Shown: in pieces, positions 1 through 12,097 of the stretch
Layout: the number at the start of each line of letters is the position of its first letter
Position numbering within the stretch: the stretch's first letter is position 1
Assembly: GCA_947683425.1 (NCBI GenBank)
Contig: CANTUQ010000073.1
Location: 4,932,501-4,996,500 of the forward strand
Reading direction: 5' to 3'
Source: Excoecaria cochinchinensis
Lineage: Eukaryota; Streptophyta; Magnoliopsida; Malpighiales; Euphorbiaceae
Length of the DNA: 64,000 nucleotides
Made by a program: the position numbers and the translations under genes
The notes under the pieces: model-generated
The model's input: the letters and a program-made list of their open reading frames with translations, nothing else
Told to the model about the DNA's origin: nothing
Databases searched by the model: none

Positions 1-557
1 TTATTGTGTTAGATCTGAAACCCTTTGTTTTTTGTTTCTGTGTTTTTGGTTTCAATAAATACAGATCTGATTTAGTTTTTATTTGTTTTTTATTTTTTTG
101 TATTTTTTTGTTTTTATAACCTCAGATCTAAATTTTCTGTGTTTTTATTTCGAATTTGTTTTTTATCAAATCTGAAATTTTTATTTAGATCTAGTTTTTT
201 AATTAAAATTGAGTGCAATTTAAATTTTTATTATGAAAATTTGTTCTCCAAATTTGGAGGTTGTGGTCTTCCTTCATGGAAGTTGGATTGTCTTCCGTTA
301 TGGAGGTTTGATAGTCTTCTTTTATGGAAGTTTTCATTTGAACAACAGATGGACGGAGTTTTCCGCTGATAGCCAGATTGCGCACCGCATGTTACCATTA
401 TCCACTATTATTGTCGAAGAAGTTCAGAGATATAATCCAGTAACTTCATTTATTTCATACATCTTATGTACTTTTAACTTTTATAAGTTTAGCTGTACTT
501 TACAGATGTATTTTTTATTATATTAATGAAAGTTTAATTTGCATTCAAAAAAAAAAA
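1..557. other. T-rich segment ending in an A-run; possible 3' end of a retroposed transcript
   Basis: No protein family is recognisable. The segment is T-rich and contains short repeats of a tggaag/cttccat-like motif near 270-340. From about 480 it reads like a plant 3' UTR (ttattatattaatgaaagttt) and then runs into 11 consecutive A at 547-557. This could be the 3' end of a LINE or a processed transcript, but no reverse-transcriptase fragment or target-site duplication is visible. The upstream part lies outside the window. Confidence 0.25.
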
Positions 558-1380
558 CAATCTCTTAACTGTTAAGCCAAATTTAATGAAATTGAATATA
601 ATAATTGAGTCAAGATAATAAATGTGAATAAACGCTAAATATAATCATAGTTCATAGAGTTATCTTTTATTCTCTAAATATAACTAGCTAAGGCTATATA
701 TATAACTAATTATATAAGTATGTAATTTTCTTATTAATTAATTTGATTTATATTTAATATCACTCTAACTAATACCCATTTATATCTAGCACAACATTTA
801 ATTATCTATATGAGTAATTGAACACGGATAAAATATTATATTTAGTCAAAAACCCCTATATTTAATATATATGTCAAAATTATAAACATAGTACACATTT
901 TATAAATAGTTTAAAGTCTCTATATATCCAAAAAAATAACTAGAATTTCCTTCCACTACTATAATATGAATTAATATATGTCAAAACTTTTGCCATTACT
1001 ATTAAAATTTTATTTCATTTTACTATACTTTCATTTTACTATACACTTTTTGGTTGACATAATGAAATGTATAAATAATCTACATCAAGTGTTTCTATAT
1101 AAATTGCAAACAAAACCAATTTATTTTTATAAATTCATATATAATTGAAAATAATAATATGTATAATTTTTATTATCAGAAACTTAATTAATATATGATT
1201 AATACACCAATCATCATAAAGGATTATTAAAAATAATGTCAATAATATTTTAGTTGTAAAGCAATATTATTAAGAATAAAATTTAAAAATTTTTATTTTG
1301 AGTTTTTGGAGTGAATTAAAATTTAAATTTAAAGAATTGATAATTTTTAAAATATTTAAAAAACAAATTATTAAAATTAT
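558..1380. other. AT-rich intergenic DNA, nothing recognised
   Basis: Very AT-rich sequence with no long reading frame, no terminal inverted repeat and no recognisable domain. Nothing functional can be supported here. Confidence 0.5.
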
Positions 1381-1589
1381 TCAAAATACCGTATTGTACT
1401 GTATTGTTTTGTTTTGTACCGAAAGAACCGAAAAACCGAACTGAACTGTACCGAAAATTAAAAAAACCGTACCGAATTGTACCGAAATTTATAAGAACCG
1501 AATTGTACCGAAATTTTTAGGAACCGAAATTTCAATACAATACGGAGATTTGCAAATCCCCGAATTGTACCGAACCGTGTACACCCCTA
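1381..1589. mobile_element. hAT-like MITE remnant with ACCGAA repeats
   Basis: Short imperfect repeats of accgaa/accgtac/accgaattgt run from 1388 to 1577. The block ends in ccgtgtacacccctaa, whose inverse (taggggtgtacacgg) resembles the termini of hAT-type MITEs such as the intact copy at 58987-59670. No matching left terminus is visible, so this is probably a truncated copy. The assignment rests on the terminal motif and repeat style only. Confidence 0.4.
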
Positions 1590-2010
1590 ACTGCCGCCTC
1601 CGCCGCCGCCGCTGCCACCGCTACGCCGCTACCACCGCCACCACCGCTGCCACCACCACGCCTCCGCCACTACCGCTGCCACCACCATGCCACTGCTTCC
1701 ACCGCCGCCGCTGCCACCATAACCACACCGCCTCCACCATCACAACCACACTGCTACTACCGTCGCCGCCATTACAACAACACCACCACACCGCTGCCAC
1801 CACCACCCTGCCACCATCTCCACCACCACCATGTCACCACTGCCACTATCACCACACTGCGGCCATCTCCACTACAACCACCGCCGCTGTCACACTGTCG
1901 CCGCTACCACCACAACCACACCGCCGTCACCTCGACCGCTACCACACCACCGTCACCTTAATCACCACTGCCACCACCATACTGACTCTGCTGCCACTGC
2001 CACTACCAAA
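1590..2010. repeat. C-rich CCN/CCACCA low-complexity block
   Basis: About 420 bases of degenerate triplets (ccg, cca, cac, ctg) strongly biased to C on the + strand, in otherwise AT-rich DNA. All three frames on the + strand give low-complexity His/Thr/Pro/Leu strings, and the other strand gives Val/Ala/Gly strings. That is expected of a triplet minisatellite rather than a gene. It abuts the hAT-like terminus at 1589. Confidence 0.8.
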
Positions 2011-3174
2011 ATTATTATTATAATCTACATAAATAATTAAAAAATATGATAAAATTTTTAAACATATAAAACAGTTTCTAAAAAATAAATAACAAACAAT
2101 AAAAATAGTTTTTAGATTTTAAAAAATAAAAAACTAAAAACTTGCAACTTTACCGAACACAACCTAAATTGTCTTGGGAAGTTCATTACTTACAAAAGAT
2201 TTCTTGGAAAAGTAAGATAATAAACTTTATAATTCCAATATGGAGTAAATCCATTAATGTAAATCAAGGGCAATTTAGCCATTTTATATTATATTTAATT
2301 GTAAAGTTAAGTTTAATTAATGTTTCTTAATTCTTGTGAAAATGGTAAAAGTGACTGATATTTAGTAACGGGGGATTAAATTAGAAGAATTAAATGAAGT
2401 CATTACCTAGTGAAAGTGGTTAAAGTAATAATACTAATAATTATAATAGACGTACTAATGAGATTGCTTTAAATGATAAAGTATCAGGTAAGAACAAAAA
2501 ATGGTAATATATGATAATGTAAATAATTTATAAAGGTTAGGGAAGTATATGGCAAAATGTGTGGACCCGTTGATTAAAAAGGATGGACATGCAAAAATTA
2601 AAGTGATAATAAAATGCAATAGTGTAATAACATATTAGGTGATATTGTACATAATGACAACTTGAATTGGAGAATAGGGTAAATATTAAGTTGGCCTAAG
2701 ATGGGAACGTAAGGGATCTGATGGTTTGATAAAGAAGGTAAGGAATTAACATGGGTTGAGTAAATATATGTTAAGGAAATTAAAGAAAATGAATGAGTGT
2801 AACTTGTAATGTAAGTAACAAAAATGTATATAAGATTAATGATAATAATATGAATTAATTTGTTAAGAAAACTAAAGTGTCATGTCCTAAGAATATATAA
2901 ATGGGTTGTATGTGCGTTTAAACTGGGTAACTTATAAAGGGAATTAAATGAATTAATTAGGTAATAAAATTAATTTGGATAAGATAAGAAGAATAAAAAT
3001 GATAAAAATAATAGTAATAATGTTATTAATTAACTTGATAAAATAAGTGACAGTGGGGTAAAACTTAATAATATAAATGACGTAAGTAATATATGTATGG
3101 AATAGAAGTGGATAATCTTAAATAGTGTGCAGCCAAATTACTAGATATTAAATACGCTTTAGGGTAAGAAGGTT
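2011..3174. other. AT-rich, C-poor background DNA
   Basis: No gene recognised. From about 2330 the + strand is rich in A, G and T and strikingly poor in C. The same composition continues on the other side of the copia insertion (8508-8965) and of the CACTA insertion (18074-18560), so these pieces were probably one continuous tract before the insertions. Confidence 0.5.
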
Positions 3175-3179
3175 ATATG

Positions 3180-3726
3180 TGTTGGATGTGGGTTTCCTCC
3201 ACATGGTGGTGGGGCCCACATGTTTGAAAAAAAAATGAAAAGTTAGTCAAGGAATGCTGCAAAATGAAAGCAAAGAAAGAATTAAAATTCTTTCTTTGCG
3301 GCCGTGTGGGACAGCTTAGAATAAGCTGTCCACACGGATTTAACGCGTAAAATACGCGTTTGTATTTCCTATAAATAGGCATTTTCAAAATCAGTTTAGT
3401 ATAATTCCATTTCTTAGAAAAAGGATTGAGAGAGTTTTGTAAATAGAGAGAGAAAAGTATTTTAGAAAAATATTTGGGATATTTTTCTAAAAGGGGAGTG
3501 ACAAAATAGTGAGTTTGGGAAATACTTGTGTGCCACTATTTTGGGTTTATCTCAAAATTATTGTGTTGTCTTTCTCTCTTGTACCCATTAATTTGTTAGT
3601 GGAAGAAAGATTTTCGGAGTTTGTCCCGTGGACGTAACCCAAACGTTTTGGGTGAACCATGTTAAATTGCTGGTGTCGATATTTTTACTCTGCTAATTTA
3701 TTTTTATTTATCCGCTGTGCCCAACA
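3180..3726 (+). repeat. copia 5' LTR
   Basis: 547-bp long terminal repeat, TG...CA bounded. It contains a TATA-like tataaatag at 3371-3379, a plausible promoter core. It is directly followed by the primer-binding site. Confidence 0.95.
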
Positions 3727-3728
3727 AC

Positions 3729-3741
3729 TGGTATCAGAGCC
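3729..3741 (+). promoter_or_regulatory. copia primer-binding site (initiator tRNA-Met)
   Basis: tggtatcagagcc lies two bases after the 5' LTR and matches the usual plant copia minus-strand primer site complementary to the 3' end of initiator tRNA-Met. Confidence 0.9.
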
Positions 3742-3949
3742 AAGGTTATTTCTTAGTATGCTCTGTGGTTGCAGCGTAGACTGATCTTCCACATCATAAA
3801 AGATTTTTCCTTGAGTACTGTTTATGTATACGGCACTGTTCATACATACGGTACTATTCACGTATACGGTTACTATTCACATATATGGGTACTATTCACC
3901 GTCAGAAATTTTGTTTTGGATCGAAGAAGTCAATCGAATTCCGATCTAA

Positions 3950-4823
3950 ATGGAGGTAAAAAATAGCAGAATGATCTACTTAAATGGCTCAAACTACCAC
4001 ATCTGGAGTAAAAAGATGAAAAATCTTCTAGTTGTGGCGAAGATGCATTTGCCGGTGTTTGCTGCAGCTAAACCCGAAGGTAAAACCGATGAGGAGTGAA
4101 AGTTTGACCATGAGCAAGTGTGCCGTTTTATCCGACAATTTGTCGAAGATAATGTGTTCAATCATATCTATAATGAGACAGATGCCAGAACACTGTGGAG
4201 TAAGCTGGAGACATTGTACTCTTCAAAGACGGGAAATAATAAATTATTTTACTTGACCAAGTTGGTGCAAGTAAGATATAGAGAAGAAACTTCCTTGCCA
4301 GACCACTTGAATGAGATGGAAGGGATCCAGGATCAGTTAAATAGAATGGGAGTAAAGCTGGATGATGAAGTATTTGCTTTATTGGTGTTAGCCTCTCTGC
4401 CACAGTCTTGGGAGACTTTAAAGATCTCCATCACCAACATTGCACCCAATGGTGTGGTCAACATGGAGATTGTAAAAAGTAGTATCCTGAATGAAGAAAT
4501 GAGAAGGAGATCACAGGCCTCATCTTCTTCATCACAATCAGATGTTCTAGTTGCAGAATCTAGAGGAAGGAGACAGTCTAGGGAACAAAACCCTAAAGGC
4601 AAGAGCAGAGGGAAGTCAAACAAATATGCCAATGTTGAATGCCATCACTGTAAAAAGAAGGGCCACATTAAAAAGTTCTGTAGAAAGTTCAAAAAGGAAC
4701 AAGAGAACCGAAGCAGAGCTGTGAAGAGAGACGACAGCAGTGATGACGAGCAGACTAATATCATAGATGAATTCAATATCGTTTATGATGAAGATGTTAT
4801 TAATATTGCATCTCAGGAATCTA
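3950..4823 (+). pseudogene. copia gag region (UBN2-type Gag with CCHC knuckle), interrupted
   Basis: The gag part of the copia polyprotein starts at the ATG at 3950, followed by LNGSNYHIWSKKM, a typical Gag N-terminus. The frame is broken by TGA at 4097-4099 and then runs on in the same frame. The UBN2-like Gag core lies at about 4100-4500. A CCHC zinc knuckle (CHHCKKKGHIKKFC) lies at about 4639-4680, followed by a basic stretch and an acidic linker. Near 4825 the frame changes: gggt appears twice in tandem (agttgggtggggtgctt), and this 4-bp duplication separates gag from the protease frame. Gag would form the virus-like particle around element RNA. With a stop and a frameshift this copy should not make a full Gag-Pol. 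Confidence 0.88.
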
Positions 4824-4824
4824 G

Positions 4825-7800
4825 TTGGGTGGGGTGCTTGATAGTGGTGCTACCATTCATGCTACATTCCGTAGAGAATTCTTCTCATCATACACACCTG
4901 GAGATTTTGGTGTTGTTAGAATGGGAAATGAAGGCCTGTTAAAGATTGCTGGCAGAGGAGACGTTTGCTTGAAGACAGAGAATGGTACTAGACTAATTCT
5001 GAAGGATGTCAGGCATATTCCAAACATGTGCCTGAATTTGATCTCTGTACGCAAACTTGGAAATGAGGGATATTGCAGCTCCTTCATTTATGATAAATGG
5101 AAGCTTACAAAAGGCTCCTTGGTAGTGGCTAGAGGTAAAAATCATACAACTCTGTATGTGATGGAAGCAAAGCTCTCCACAGACACAGTAGCAGCCGCAG
5201 CCGTGGAGAAAGACAGTTCAATTGAACGGTGGCATCGGAGACTTAGCCACATGGGTGAAAAAGTAATGAAAAGCCTAGCCAAGAAGAAAGAATTGCCCGG
5301 TATGGATGAAGTACACTTAGACAAATGCGTTAATTGTCTAGTTGGAAAGCAAAATAGAGTTGCTTTTAAAAGTTCCCCTCCTTCCAGAATGAAGAATGTG
5401 TTAGATCTGATTCATTCAGATTTGTGTGGACCAATGCCAAAGTCACTTGGTGGTGCTCAGTATTTTGTGACTTTCATTGATGATCATTCGAGGAAGACAT
5501 GGGTATATCTTCTGAAGACAAAAGATCAGGCGCTAGATGTCTTCAAATAATTTCATGCCTCAGTTGAGAGACAGACTGGAAAGAAGTTAAAATGCATCCG
5601 GACAGACAATGGTGGAGAATACAATGGACCATTTGATGTTTATTGCAAAGAGCATGGTATTCGGTATCAGATGACACCTCCAAAGACACCGCAGTTGAAT
5701 GGCTTAGCTGAGAGGATGAACAGAACTTTGATGGAGAGAGTCCGATGTCTACTATCACATGCAAAGTTACCTAAGAGATTTTGGGGTGAAGCTATTCTCA
5801 CAGTTGCACACGTGTTGAATCGTTCACCTTGTACTCCTCTCAAGATGGATGTTCCAGAAAGAGTATGGTCAGGAAAAAATGTTTCCTATAATCATCTGCG
5901 GGTGTTTGGCTGTAAAGCATTTGTTCATATCCCCAAGGATGAGAGGTCCAAACTTGATGCCAAGACAAGACAGTGTATTTTTATTGGCTATGGTCAAGAT
6001 CAATTTGGCTATAGATTTTATGATCCTATTGAAAAGAAACTTGTCAGGAATCGTGATGCTATATTTGTTGAAGATGAGACCATTGAAGACATTGACAAAA
6101 TGAAGAAGGATGTTCCTGATTCCAATGGCGACTTATCAGATTTAAAATTAATTCCTTCAACACCGGTGCCAAGAGAAGTTGGAGATGAAGACCAGGTTTA
6201 TCCACCTGATGATAATGATGCTCCTATAGAAGTTGATGATGATGATCAAGATGATATTCCAGCACCAACACCTATGGCTTCTCCACCTCCACAAAGGAGA
6301 AGTGAAAGAACAAGATGGCCATCTTCCAGATATCCTCGTGACCAGTATGTGACTATTACTGAAGGGGGAGAACCTGAGAGTTATCAGGAAGCCATAGATG
6401 ATGAATCCATTCAGAAATGGATTGAAGCCATGCAAGATGAGATGAAGTCCCTGCATGAGAACAAAACTTTTGAACTGGTGAAGTTGCCTAAAGGTAGAAG
6501 GGCCTTGAAAAATAGATGGGTGTTCAGGATTAAGCATGAAGAACACAGTTTCAATTCACGTTACAAAGCCAGACTAGTTGTCAAGGGATTCAGTCAAAGA
6601 AAAGGAGTTGACTTTGATGAAATTTTCTCACCAGTTGTGAAAATGACATCCATTCGAACTGTGCTGGGGTTAGCAGCAAGTCTTAACCTAGAGGTTGAAC
6701 AAATGGATGTCAAAACTGCCTTCCTGCATGGTGATTTGGAAGAAGAAATATACATGGAGCACCCAGAGGGGTTCAAAGAAAGAGAAAAAGAGAATTATGT
6801 CTGCAAGTTGAAGAAAAGCCTCTACGGCTTAAAACAGGCACCGAGACAATGGTACAAGAAGTTTGAGTCTGTTATGGGGGAGCAAGGCTACAAAAAGACT
6901 ACTTCAGACCATTGTGTTTTTGTACAAAAATTTTCTGATAATGATTTCATTATCCTTTTGCTCTATGTGGATGATATGTTGATTGCTGGCCAGAATGTTT
7001 TTAGAATTAACAATTTGAAGAAGCAGTTGAGTAAGTCTTTTGCTATGAAAGACTTGGGGCCAGCAAAGCAGATTCTTGGCATGAATATTATCAGAGACAG
7101 AGGCGTCAAGAAATTGTGGTTATCACAAGAGAGGTACATTGAGAAAGTACTTCAGAGATTTAATATGGACAAGGCTAAAGCAGTTAGTTGTCCTCTTGCT
7201 ACTCACTTTAAGCTGAGTTCTGAACAAAGCCCTTCTACAGACAAAGAGAAGGAAGAGATGGATAAAGTTCCATATGCTTCAGCAGTTGGAAGTTTGATGT
7301 ATGCTATGGTGTGTACACGGCTAGATATCGCTCATGCAGTTGGAGTTGTGAGTAGATTCCTTTCAAATCCTGGAAAGGAACATTGGGCTGCAGTAAAATG
7401 GATTTTCAGGTATCTTCGAGGAACTTCCAAAATATGTCTATGTTTTGGAAATGACAAACCTGTGTTAGCTGGATACACAGATGCAGATATGGATGGTGAT
7501 GTGGATTCCAGAAAATCCACTTCTGGTTACCTGATTACCTTTGCAGGGGGAGCTGTGTCATGGCAGTCAAAGTTACAGAAATGTGTTGCACTTTCTACGA
7601 CTGAAGCGGAGTTTATAGCAGCAACGGAAGCTTGTAAAGAGTTGCTATGGATGAAAAAGTTCTTGAAAGAACTTGGTTTGCAGCAAGACAAATATCAGCT
7701 ATTCTGTGATAGTCAGAGTGCTATTCATCTTGGTAAGAATGCCTCCTTCCATTCAAGATCAAAACATATTGATGTGAGATATCACTGGATAAGGGATGTG

Positions 7801-7938
7801 ATGGAGAATAAGTTATTACAGCTTGAGAAGATCCATACGGAAGAAAATGGGTCAGACATGTTAGCGAAATCTCTACCAAGACAAAATTTTGAGTGTTGTC
7901 GGCTGGCTACAGGACTAGCAGAGCCCCCCACCATGTAG
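4825..7938 (+). pseudogene. copia pol: protease, integrase, reverse transcriptase, RNase H; one nonsense codon
   Basis: The pol frame begins with the aspartic protease motif LDSGAT at about 4837. Next come a GAG-pre-integrase zinc region (WHRRLSH ... CVNCLVGK, about 5229-5350) and the integrase DDE core: D near 5417 (HSDLCGP), D near 5605 (RTDNGGEY) and E near 5713. Reverse transcriptase follows (FDEIFSPVVK at about 6612, catalytic YVDD at about 6965). RNase H begins at about 7470 (YTDADMDGD ... STTEAEF). The frame ends with a stop at 7936-7938, 16 bases before the 3' LTR. One TAA at 5548-5550 interrupts the integrase, and the rest is open. The order IN-RT-RH defines copia rather than gypsy. 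Only the 755-residue downstream part (5671-7938) is uninterrupted. Confidence 0.93.
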
Positions 7939-7954
7939 TCGGAAGGGGGAGAAT
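7939..7954 (+). promoter_or_regulatory. copia polypurine tract
   Basis: The purine run ggaagggggagaa lies immediately 5' of the 3' LTR, where plus-strand DNA synthesis of LTR elements is primed. Confidence 0.85.
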
Positions 7955-8502
7955 TGTTGGATGTGGGTTTCCTCCACATGGTGGTGGGGCCCACATGTTT
8001 GAAAAAAAAAATGAAAAGTTAGTCAAGGAATGCTGCAAAATGAAAGCAAAGAAAGAATTAAAATTCTTTCTTTGCGGCCGTGTTGGACAGCTTAGAATAA
8101 GCTGTCCACACGCATTTAATGCGTAAAATACGCGTTTTTATTTCCTATAAATAGGCATTTTCAAAATCAGTTTAGTATAATTCCATTTCTTAGAAAAAGG
8201 ATTGAGAGAGTTTTGGAAATAGAGAGAGAGAAGTATTTTAGAAAAATATTTGGGATATTTTTCTAAAAGGGGAGTGACAAAATAGTGAGTTTGGGAAATA
8301 CTTGTGTGCCACTATTTTGGGTTTATCTCAAAATTATTGTGTTGCCTTTCTCTCTTGTACCCATTAATTTATTAGTGGAAGAAATATTTTCGGAGTTTGT
8401 CCCGTGGACGTAACCCAAACGTTTTGGGTGAACTAAGTTAAATTGCTGGTGTCGATATTTTTACTCTGCTAATTTATTTTTATTTATCCGCTGTGCCCAA
8501 CA
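7955..8502 (+). repeat. copia 3' LTR
   Basis: 548-bp copy of the 5' LTR, one base longer because of an A-run. It is followed at once by the second target-site copy atatg. Confidence 0.95.
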
Positions 8503-8507
8503 ATATG

Positions 8508-8646
8508 TACATAGAAACGTGAGGGACTTGAAAAAAAAAATGGAATGCAAAATTAATATAAATTATGTGTAGATATGCAGGACCTGATGATTCAAGATAA
8601 CAAAATTAGAGTGGTTTGGAGTACGCAGTAAAGTAATAATCTATTA

Positions 8647-8698
<52 letters not shown>

Positions 8699-8965
8699 GT
8701 AGTGGTAGTAATAATGTAAATGTTAACAATAATACAAACTGAATTATAAATTGCATAATAAATTAAATTAAGTAGTTTAACAGAAATAATAGTACTGATA
8801 TTAATAGTAATAATAATAATGATAACAATCGAAAATGAATTAATTAAAAATACAAGAAATAAGCATAAAGATAGAGAATATGGATATGCATGTAAATGAT
8901 AATTATAATAGAAAATATTACAAGAAAATTAATAAACATAGTAATGAAATAAGAATATTGATAAT
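8508..8965. other. AT-rich background between the copia and CACTA elements, with an (AAT)n microsatellite
   Basis: C-poor AT-rich DNA like that at 2330-3174 and 18074-18560. An almost pure (AAT)n microsatellite lies at 8647-8697. No gene is seen. Confidence 0.6.
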
Positions 8966-8968
8966 AAT

Positions 8969-9410
8969 CACTACAAAAAAAGGGAGAATAGCGACTGCAC
9001 ATTCAGTCGCTAATTTCCCAAATTTCGTCGCTATTTAGTTATAGCGACCAGACGACGAATTGTCGCAAGCAAAATAGCTACTAACTCTGAAAACAGTCGC
9101 TAAAATTTGCGACTAAAATTTAGTCGCTAATATCATCAAATATCAGTCGCAAATGAGCATTTTAATTAGTCGTGGAAGAAATATAGCGACGGATATATTC
9201 GTCGCAAATTTTTGTCGCTAATATTTAGCGATTAAAAAATTAGTCACTATTTTTGGTCGCTAGTTTATGTGAAAATTAGCGACGTATAGTCGTAAGAGAA
9301 ATAGTCGCTAAAAATTAGCAACGAAATTTTCTTCTGTCACTAACGAAAATTTACTGATTTCAGCGACGGAATTTTTGTCGCAATTCCGTCACTAAAATTT
9401 TAATTAATTT
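8969..9410. repeat. CACTA left subterminal repeat array
   Basis: Many copies in both orientations of a TAGCGAC / GTCGCTA core, with variants such as attagtcgct and tcgtcgc. In En/Spm such subterminal repeats are binding sites for the small TNPA-type protein. Here the motif is inferred from repetition in the sequence. Confidence 0.85.
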
Positions 9411-9657
9411 TTTTTAAATCATTTAAGAATAAAATAAAATAATATTGACAAAATCAAAAAATATCGATTCGTATGAATAGAAATGGAAATATAATCAAAT
9501 TTATAAAGATATAATCTAAAACACATATATATATTTAATGTTAATTAATTCATACTGCATAAATAATTAAACGTACTGAAAAATTATACAAATTTATCGT
9601 AACACACATATTTTTATAATGTACTAAAAATATCATAAAAACCAAAGATATATAAAG

Positions 9658-10581
9658 TCATCTGGAAGTACTGCCGCCCCTACTAAAATGAGGATCATTA
9701 TGTGGGTCTGGATCGTGTGCACCTGAAGGCCCAACATCATCACGCGCTGCAGGCGATGTAGTAGTGGTATCGGGCTGAGTGACTGGCGGCTGAGGGGCTA
9801 AGTGAGGAAGCAACGAACGAATAGTTCGTGCTACAATCTCCTCAATATCTTCCTTGGTCAGGCATGGACCACCAGAATGACTTGCAGCGCTCGTACCAGC
9901 ATCACGTGATGGATCGGATGGATAAAGACCAGGAGGCGCATATGAGCCTAAACCATATATTGTTCTCCTTTTATTACATCGTGCCGCCTCCATAAACAAC
10001 TCCGACTCATCGACAGATGACTCTTCTTGCGATCTCTCTGCTCGGAGTTGTTCATACCGCTCCTATAAAATGACAACAATATTAAATAAACATTAATATG
10101 AAAACACAACATAATTCACAACAATTTAACATTTAAATAACTTAAAACATGAGTAACTATTAAATTAATTGCTACTTACATGCACCTCCCTGCTACGATC
10201 CGCCACATAAGTCTTCCCATCATGATTTATGGTGTGTGTGTGCAAATAAGCCTTAGGAATTGTAGGAGGTCGACCCAACTCCTTCTCCTACAATATGTGC
10301 AGTATAAAGCAGTTATCGGAAAAATAAATGACTACGAGTTCTGAAGATAAATATTTTCATGCATAATTAAAACATGCACTTACATTGTTTTACGTTATTA
10401 TCCTATTTTACTTGATTATGTAAAGTGAACAATTTCCAAAAAATTCTATAAAAATTTTGGCAGAACCTCCCCATATTATTGCCATCCTCCTGTAAAGAAA
10501 AATTCATTTGACACTTTTAAAAATCACAAAAGTATTCCAATCTGTTCATCAAACTCCAAACATAATGTTCCCATCCTCCTT

Positions 10582-10629
<48 letters not shown>

Positions 10630-11937
10630 TGTATGTATGTATGTATGTATGTATGTATGTATGTATATAAATATACTGTTAAACAATATGCATGTCTCCT
10701 TAACAAGAAAAAGCAATAAAAATTTTGGCAGAACCTCCTCATATTATTGCCATCCTCCTGTAAAGAAAAATCCATTTAACACTTCTATAAATCACAAATT
10801 ATTTCCAATATTCTCAACATACTTCAACACAATTTTTCCATACTCCTCTACATAAATCAATCATTCAATAATTGTATTGTCAATCAATTCAAATATCTAT
10901 ATGTTTTAATAATTAATTGGTTCTATATATTACAAATTCAAAAGGCAAACCGTTTGGAGTAAAATGAAATGAACATACCCATTAGCAAAAAGATGTAAAT
11001 GATTCCAAGTCAATAACATAAAAGTATAATTTAAATATATTATAATTAAAGTACTTACCAGGCGCGAGACATGCTCACTAATAGATATGGTACCACCAGT
11101 ATATGATCCAGGAGCCTTATCATCAGACCCTCCATAACGATTGATCTTTTTCTGATTAGAGATTTGAATGAGAGGAGGGAGATTAAAAATCTAATTCCAC
11201 CGGTTCCATGCAGCCTCCGGAAAATCTTTAGGCTTTTCCTTGGCAATCTTAACGTGGTACACATAATCTTTATATCTTTGAGCAGCCTTTGTTTCCCAAC
11301 CCGCCCTGACAAGACCATTGACACTAGCATCCCAGTGGCACTTTTTCTACATTTGTATTTCAATTGGTTCATTAGTATTTATAATCGTCACTAATTTAAT
11401 ATAAATTAAATCATAAAGTATGTTATAAAATGTATATTAATTTCGAGTAAGTATGTGCGTGTACCTTGAATTCTCCCCAGTAAAACTCCTTAATCTCTCT
11501 AGCAAACTCCTTCCAACTAACCCCATTAAGGTCGGTCCGCTGATGGAAACTTCTAGTTATAATTCTAGAGCATTGAGAGGATGGTTCAAGTCTGAATATT
11601 ATATAAAATAAAAGCAACGTATTAGATATATTTCTATAAGTTATTTGCAATTTATATGGGTAAATACTCACAGTCCCTTTTGATTTACTGTAATGTACAA
11701 TCTACTCATGTTTTCGGTGTACACTTCACATGTAGTAGATGTACCGCCGTGTGCCGTGTGCGGACTAGGGGTTGATGGTGGTGGCAAAAATGTCGCAGGA
11801 GGTGATGGTTCAGTTATGGATGTGGGGTCTCCTGGGATATCTGGCATATCTCCAAATGGTGGAGTTGCTAAATCCCCTTCACATCGTCCTCCCCGACGTC
11901 CTGTACTTGTAAGAGCTCTACCTCTACCACAACCCAT
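9658..11937 (-). pseudogene. CACTA second gene, Ptta/En-Spm (Transposase_24-like) protein, five exons
   Basis: I reconstruct five minus-strand exons: 11937-11672, 11591-11465, 11346-11059, 10287-10180 and 10062-9658. All have GT..AG introns, and the total of 1194 nt closes in frame (397 residues). The N-terminus is Gly/Arg-rich then Pro/Ser/Thr-rich. The middle carries a SWKEFAREIKEFYWGEF segment and KCHWDASVNGLVRAGWETKAAQRYKDY, which match my recollection of the plant Ptta/En-Spm transposase domain (PF03004). The third and fourth exons continue with GSYTGGTIS and a GRPPTIPKAYLHTHT segment. The last exon begins ERYEQLRAERSQEES, perhaps a short coiled coil. A TAG at 11191-11193 (exon 3) breaks the frame. 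By analogy with TNPA it would bind the subterminal repeats. Intron 3 (10288-11058) holds a microsatellite and a duplication. Confidence 0.8.
10450..10836. repeat. Direct duplication around a microsatellite inside a CACTA intron
   Basis: A segment starting at 10450 (aaaaattttggcagaacct) recurs from 10727 with minor changes over about 110 bp. Between the copies lies (TA)n at about 10581-10600 followed by (TATG)n to about 10664. The tetranucleotide explains the Tyr/Met/Cys/Val and Thr/Tyr/Ile strings seen in all frames. Confidence 0.85.
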
Positions 11938-12097
11938 ACCTGCACAATGGTGAACTATACATAAGTGTGTTTATCAAATATAACTGGCAATTTCATAAGT
12001 CTATGAGCATTGTTTGTGATTCCACTAAAAATTATGCATTAAAAAAAAATATATAACAATTTAACACATGAGCATTATAAACATTACAGTTAATCAA

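Larger units (their letters stand above)
3180..8502 (+). mobile_element. Ty1/copia LTR retrotransposon, nearly complete
   Basis: The element has two direct LTRs (3180-3726 and 7955-8502). Both start TGTTGG and end CCAACA. It is flanked by a perfect 5-bp duplication, atatg, at 3175-3179 and 8503-8507. Inside lie a primer-binding site for initiator tRNA-Met, gag, protease, integrase, reverse transcriptase and RNase H in copia order, then a purine tract. By eye the LTRs differ at about 11 positions plus one A-run length change, roughly 2%, which suggests a fairly recent insertion. The coding region has two in-frame stops and one frame change, so this copy looks non-autonomous now. Domain sequences resemble the Tnt1-94/Tork-type copia lineage (judged from memory). 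Confidence 0.95.

Noticed and set aside
1550..2023. 157-codon His/Thr/Pro-rich open frame
   Set aside because: It lies entirely in a CCN triplet repeat; all frames are open because of the composition, and no domain or UTR context supports a gene.
10508..10855. Frames encoding poly-Tyr/Met/Cys/Val and Thr/Tyr/Ile/His strings
   Set aside because: Generated by (TATG)n within a CACTA intron.
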